Notes under the pieces: model-generated | Told to the model about the DNA's origin: nothing | Database searches by the model: none | The model's input: the letters and a program-made list of their open reading frames with translations, nothing else | From: an uncultured Bacillaceae bacterium | GTDB lineage: Bacteria; Bacillota; Bacilli; Bacillales; Alkalibacillaceae | Reading direction: 5' to 3' | Assembly (NCBI GenBank): GCA_937983065.1 | Contig: CALKAL010000185.1 | Coordinates: 1-9,811 of the forward strand | DNA: 9,811 bases | Translations under genes and position numbers: made by a program | Part shown: in pieces, positions 7,321-9,811 of the stretch | How the letters are laid out: every line of letters starts with the position of its first letter | Position numbering within the stretch: the stretch's first letter is position 1

Positions 7321-8457
7321 TCATCCCTTCGATAAAAGCTGTAATCCTTTTTTCATCTCATGAATGACTTCTTCATCCTTTTCCGTCGTCATAGCTTCTT
7401 CAATTAACGTCTCTGCATCATCGCGATTTATTTTCCCAATCGCCCATGCTGCTGTTCCTCGTATGACTGGCCGAGGATCTTCCTTCATTAATGTGGCAAG
7501 TAAATCGACACTAGCTTTTTCCTTATAATGGGCAAGTGCGATAATTGCATTTCGTTGAATCGGCTTTTTCCCCCGCCATGAGCTTGACATATCGCCAAAT
7601 TTCTCTTTATATTCTCGATTACTTATCGTTAAAAGAGGGACTAATCTCGGCTTCGCTAATTCTGGGTCGGGTTCAAATTCAGGATGAACGTGAAAATCAA
7701 TCCCTTTATTTTTCGGACAAACTTGTTGACACGTATCACAGCCGTACAAACGATTTCCAATTTTATCACGGAATTCATCTGGTAGAAATTGCTTCGTTAA
7801 TGTTTGATAAGCGATACATTTTTGTGCATTTAATTGTCCACCTTGAACGAGTGCGCCTGTAGGACAAGCATCAATGCAAATCGTACAATCGCCACACCCT
7901 TCTTCAATAGGTTCATCTGGTGCAAAAGGAATGTTCGTGATTAATTCTCCTAAATAAACGTATGAACCGTATTCTTCAGTAATTAAAGAGCAATTTTTTC
8001 CGACAAAACCGACGCCAGCCCGTTCAGCAACCGCCCGATCGGAAAGCTCCCCTGTATCAACCATCACTTTATATTGAACATCAGACAATTTATTTTGTAA
8101 AAACTCCCCGAGAAGATTTAACTTTTCCCGTAAGACGACATGATAATCTTTTCCCCAAGAAACTCTCGCAAAAATCCCACGTCGATCACCTTTTGTTCCC
8201 CGCGGTGTTTCTTTCATTCTTGACGGATAAGCAAGAGCAATGGATATGATTGACTGGGCTTTCGGCATTAATAATCGAGGTGTCGTTCTCTCTTCAATCG
8301 ATCCTTTTTCAAAGCCAGATTGATAACTTAAAGCCTGTTGAACGGCAAGTCTTTCTTTTAACGTTTCAAACGTATCTGCCGTTGTAAAGCCAATTTTCTG
8401 AATGCCAATTTGCTCACTATATTCGATGAGTTCTTCTTTTAAACGTTGAAAGTCCAT
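7321..8457 (-). CDS. queG: Epoxyqueuosine reductase QueG
   Basis: Catalyses the last step of queuosine synthesis in tRNA, reducing epoxyqueuosine at position 34 of the GUN-anticodon tRNAs with a cobalamin cofactor and two [4Fe-4S] clusters. The 378 aa include VDTGELSDRAVAERAGVGFVGK (131-152), with D134 at the position described as catalytic in QueG. A ferredoxin-like pair of cluster motifs follows: C188-x2-C191-x2-C194-x3-C198-P, and C240-x2-C243-x3-C247-P, plus C214. The C-terminal HEAT-like repeats (about 298-376) are those that bind tRNA in Bacillus QueG. Length is near the B. subtilis protein (YhbA, about 386). The start is ATG at 8457 with GAGGAGGGT 5 nt upstream. It heads the queG-ogt-trmL operon; QueG and TrmL share the wobble base as their site of action. 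Confidence 0.96.
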   Translation of the reverse strand: MDFQRLKEELIEYSEQIGIQKIGFTTADTFETLKERLAVQQALSYQSGFEKGSIEERTTPRLLMPKAQSIISIALAYPSRMKETPRGTKGDRRGIFARVSWGKDYHVVLREKLNLLGEFLQNKLSDVQYKVMVDTGELSDRAVAERAGVGFVGKNCSLITEEYGSYVYLGELITNIPFAPDEPIEEGCGDCTICIDACPTGALVQGGQLNAQKCIAYQTLTKQFLPDEFRDKIGNRLYGCDTCQQVCPKNKGIDFHVHPEFEPDPELAKPRLVPLLTISNREYKEKFGDMSSSWRGKKPIQRNAIIALAHYKEKASVDLLATLMKEDPRPVIRGTAAWAIGKINRDDAETLIEEAMTTEKDEEVIHEMKKGLQLLSKG

Positions 8458-8654
8458 CCATTACCCTCCTCTACATAATAATTTCCCTCATTAAAAGAGG
8501 TTTTCGGTTTATATTTTATCACATTTCATTACGGAATAGCTTTTCCAATTCAAAGTGACATGTTTAAATCGCCTATTTGAAAAATTTAATGTAACTTAAC
8601 TTCAATTCGAAGCGACTACATGATTAAGGAAAGATCTTAGAGGGGGTCTTTAAT

Positions 8655-9554
8655 TTGAAAAAAATCATTTTTGCACTCGCCTTATTATTAAGTTTAATCG
8701 CTTGTCAAAACAGCTCTCAAGACGAGGCGGATGAAGCGATTGGAAGAGGAAATATTGAACAGAGTCAAGCGGATAGTGTTGCTGAGGATGCGGATCGATT
8801 TCAAAGCTCAACGGATTATGAAGGGGAAGGAGAGTTTGTAAGTGAAAACTCTTCAGACATAGCTCCCACATCGAATGAGCAAATGATTATTTATACTGGT
8901 TTTATCGACATTTTAGTTAATCATTATGATGAAGTAATCGTAGATATTATTAATAAGGTGAACGAACTAAATGGATTTGTCGTTCAATCAACCGAATATC
9001 AGCACCATGATAATGATAATAAATACGGTGAAATAACAGTAAAAATCCCAGACCAACACTTCCATACGTTTATGAATGATGTTGAAGCATCAAGCATCGA
9101 AGTTTTGTCTAAAACAACGGAAGGAAATGATGTAACGGAAGAGTATGTTGATTTACAATCGCGACTTCAATCGAAGGAGGCTGTTGAAGAGCGACTTATA
9201 AGTTTTATGAATGATGCGGAAAAGACCGAGGATTTATTGAAAATATCTAATGATTTAGCAACCGTGCAAGAAGAGATTGAGCAAATAAAGGGGCGTATGA
9301 ATTATTTAGAGCATCACGTTGCTTTTTCAACGATAACAGTAAATATTCAAGAAAAACAAGTGATCATTCCAGAAATTAAAAGTGATCAATTAAATACGAT
9401 GGAGCATGCACAAAAATTGTTTATGAATACAATTAATTTTTTACTCAATGCAGGGTCAAAATTAATTGTTTTCATTATCGGATTTTCACCCATTATTATT
9501 CCATTAGTAATAGTTGGGGTTGTTGTATTATTGAAGTTTAGAAGAAGAGGCTGA
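8655..9554 (+). CDS. DUF4349-type lipoprotein with C-terminal membrane anchor
   Basis: A 299-aa secreted, membrane-tethered protein. The N-terminus is a lipoprotein signal peptide (KK, hydrophobic 4-16, lipobox LIAC with C17 as the lipidated residue). An acidic, Ser/Gln/Glu-rich linker follows (about 18-75). A folded domain from about 78 (MIIYTGFIDILVN) to 235 contains GEITVKIPDQHFHTFM (125-140), a helical, probably coiled-coil stretch (about 161-217) and a returning strand (AFSTITVNI, 223-231). A hydrophobic helix (about 268-293) and a basic KFRRRG end follow. This order is typical of DUF4349 proteins, whose role is unknown. The start is TTG at 8655 with GAGGGGGT 7 nt upstream. It is monocistronic here and divergent from queG. 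Its last codons and stop lie inside the GC-rich element at 9544. Confidence 0.88.
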   Translation: MKKIIFALALLLSLIACQNSSQDEADEAIGRGNIEQSQADSVAEDADRFQSSTDYEGEGEFVSENSSDIAPTSNEQMIIYTGFIDILVNHYDEVIVDIINKVNELNGFVVQSTEYQHHDNDNKYGEITVKIPDQHFHTFMNDVEASSIEVLSKTTEGNDVTEEYVDLQSRLQSKEAVEERLISFMNDAEKTEDLLKISNDLATVQEEIEQIKGRMNYLEHHVAFSTITVNIQEKQVIIPEIKSDQLNTMEHAQKLFMNTINFLLNAGSKLIVFIIGFSPIIIPLVIVGVVVLLKFRRRG

Positions 9555-9803
9555 GACAAAAGGGTTTTGAATTAAATAAAACACGAATGTTGTATGAGCG
9601 CATACCCGCTCTGGAAATATACTCCGCTTTTACCCACAGGGCACAAGCTCGACATCTGCGAAATCCTTCGCAGTGTCTCCTACGCCGGGGGAGCTGGTGA
9701 GCCTCCGCAGTACACGGACGTACAAGTGTCGATGACGTCACAGGACGTGACGCTTGTCATCGACCTCGTGCATTAGCACTGCGGGGTCTCACCTAGGCTC
9801 TTC
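9544..9803. repeat. GC-rich structured intergenic element with imperfect terminal inverted repeats
   Basis: About 260 bp that differ sharply from their surroundings: 69 of 120 bases at 9661-9780 are G or C, against 14 of 60 at 9421-9480. The ends are imperfect inverted repeats: GAAGAGGCTGAGAC (9544-9557) and GTCTCACCTAGGCTCTTC (9786-9803). Inside are nested stems: GAGCG/CGCTC (9596-9600/9607-9611), CTGCGAA/TTCGCAG (9656-9662/9667-9673), CCGCAGT/ACTGCGG (9705-9711/9778-9784) and, within the last, GTCGATGAC/GTCATCGAC (9728-9736/9756-9764) enclosing GTCAC/GTGAC (9737-9741/9747-9751). No credible gene is present. It resembles the dispersed intergenic repeats found after genes in Bacillaceae, but only one copy is visible here, so repeat status is inferred. 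It may continue past the window edge. A structured RNA or a MITE-like element are the main alternatives. Confidence 0.55.
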
Positions 9804-9811
9804 GACGAACA

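Noticed and set aside
8458..8654. Candidate promoters between queG and the lipoprotein gene (GTGACA at 8555-8560, TTTAAT at 8585-8590, GTTTAA at 8562-8567)
   Set aside because: None of these boxes pairs with a partner at an acceptable spacing for sigma-A, and the GTTTAA lacks a sigma-B-type GGGWAW at the right distance.
9594..9776. 60-codon plus-strand open frame within the GC-rich element
   Set aside because: It has no SD, its sequence follows the hairpin arms of the element, and the opposite strand is equally open (9538-9741). It is best explained as a by-product of GC-rich structured DNA.

Overview
The window reads as chromosomal DNA of a low-GC, spore-former-type Bacillota, most likely Bacillaceae. 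The reasons are AT-rich coding sequence, strong AAGGAGG-type ribosome binding sites, frequent GTG/TTG starts, a sigma-A-type promoter, rho-independent terminators, and closest recalled resemblance of the proteins to Bacillus OdhAB, PrkA, CspR/TrmL and YhbA/QueG. I cannot assign a genus.

Layout, left to right. (1) 12-39: terminator closing the odhAB operon, which is read leftward. (2) 68-1312 and 1327-about 4143 (minus): odhB and odhA, the E2 and E1 subunits of 2-oxoglutarate dehydrogenase, 14 nt apart and sharing an SD that overlaps the odhA stop. (3) 4348-6081 (minus): a short, divergent PrkA-family AAA+ protein, about 200 nt upstream of odhA; the gap holds weak candidate regulatory sites. 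(4) 6082-6212: a divergent intergenic region with a good sigma-A promoter and an overlapping 7-bp dyad, driving (5) a 30-codon membrane microprotein gene on the plus strand (6213-6305). (6) 6304-6344: a hairpin with U-tracts on both sides that can terminate the microprotein gene and the convergent operon. (7) 6344-8457 (minus): queG-ogt-trmL, a tight three-gene operon. (8) 8458-8654: a divergent intergenic region in which I see both SD sequences but no convincing promoter. (9) 8655-9554 (plus): a DUF4349-type lipoprotein with a C-terminal membrane anchor. (10) 9544-9803: a GC-rich, strongly self-complementary element with imperfect terminal inverted repeats, starting inside the last codons of the lipoprotein gene.

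How the genes relate. OdhA and OdhB form two of the three components of the TCA-cycle 2-oxoglutarate dehydrogenase complex; E3 is not encoded here. QueG and TrmL both modify tRNA wobble position 34, with a DNA-alkylation repair protein between them. The PrkA-like gene lies between this translation/repair block and the TCA operon, without the YhbH and SpoVR partners usually associated with PrkA in this window.

Most of the window is ordinary housekeeping content. The parts worth a second look are the divergent PrkA-like protein, the microprotein with its dedicated promoter, dyad and terminator, and the structured GC-rich element at the right end. I saw no CRISPR array, transposase, phage gene, rRNA or tRNA.
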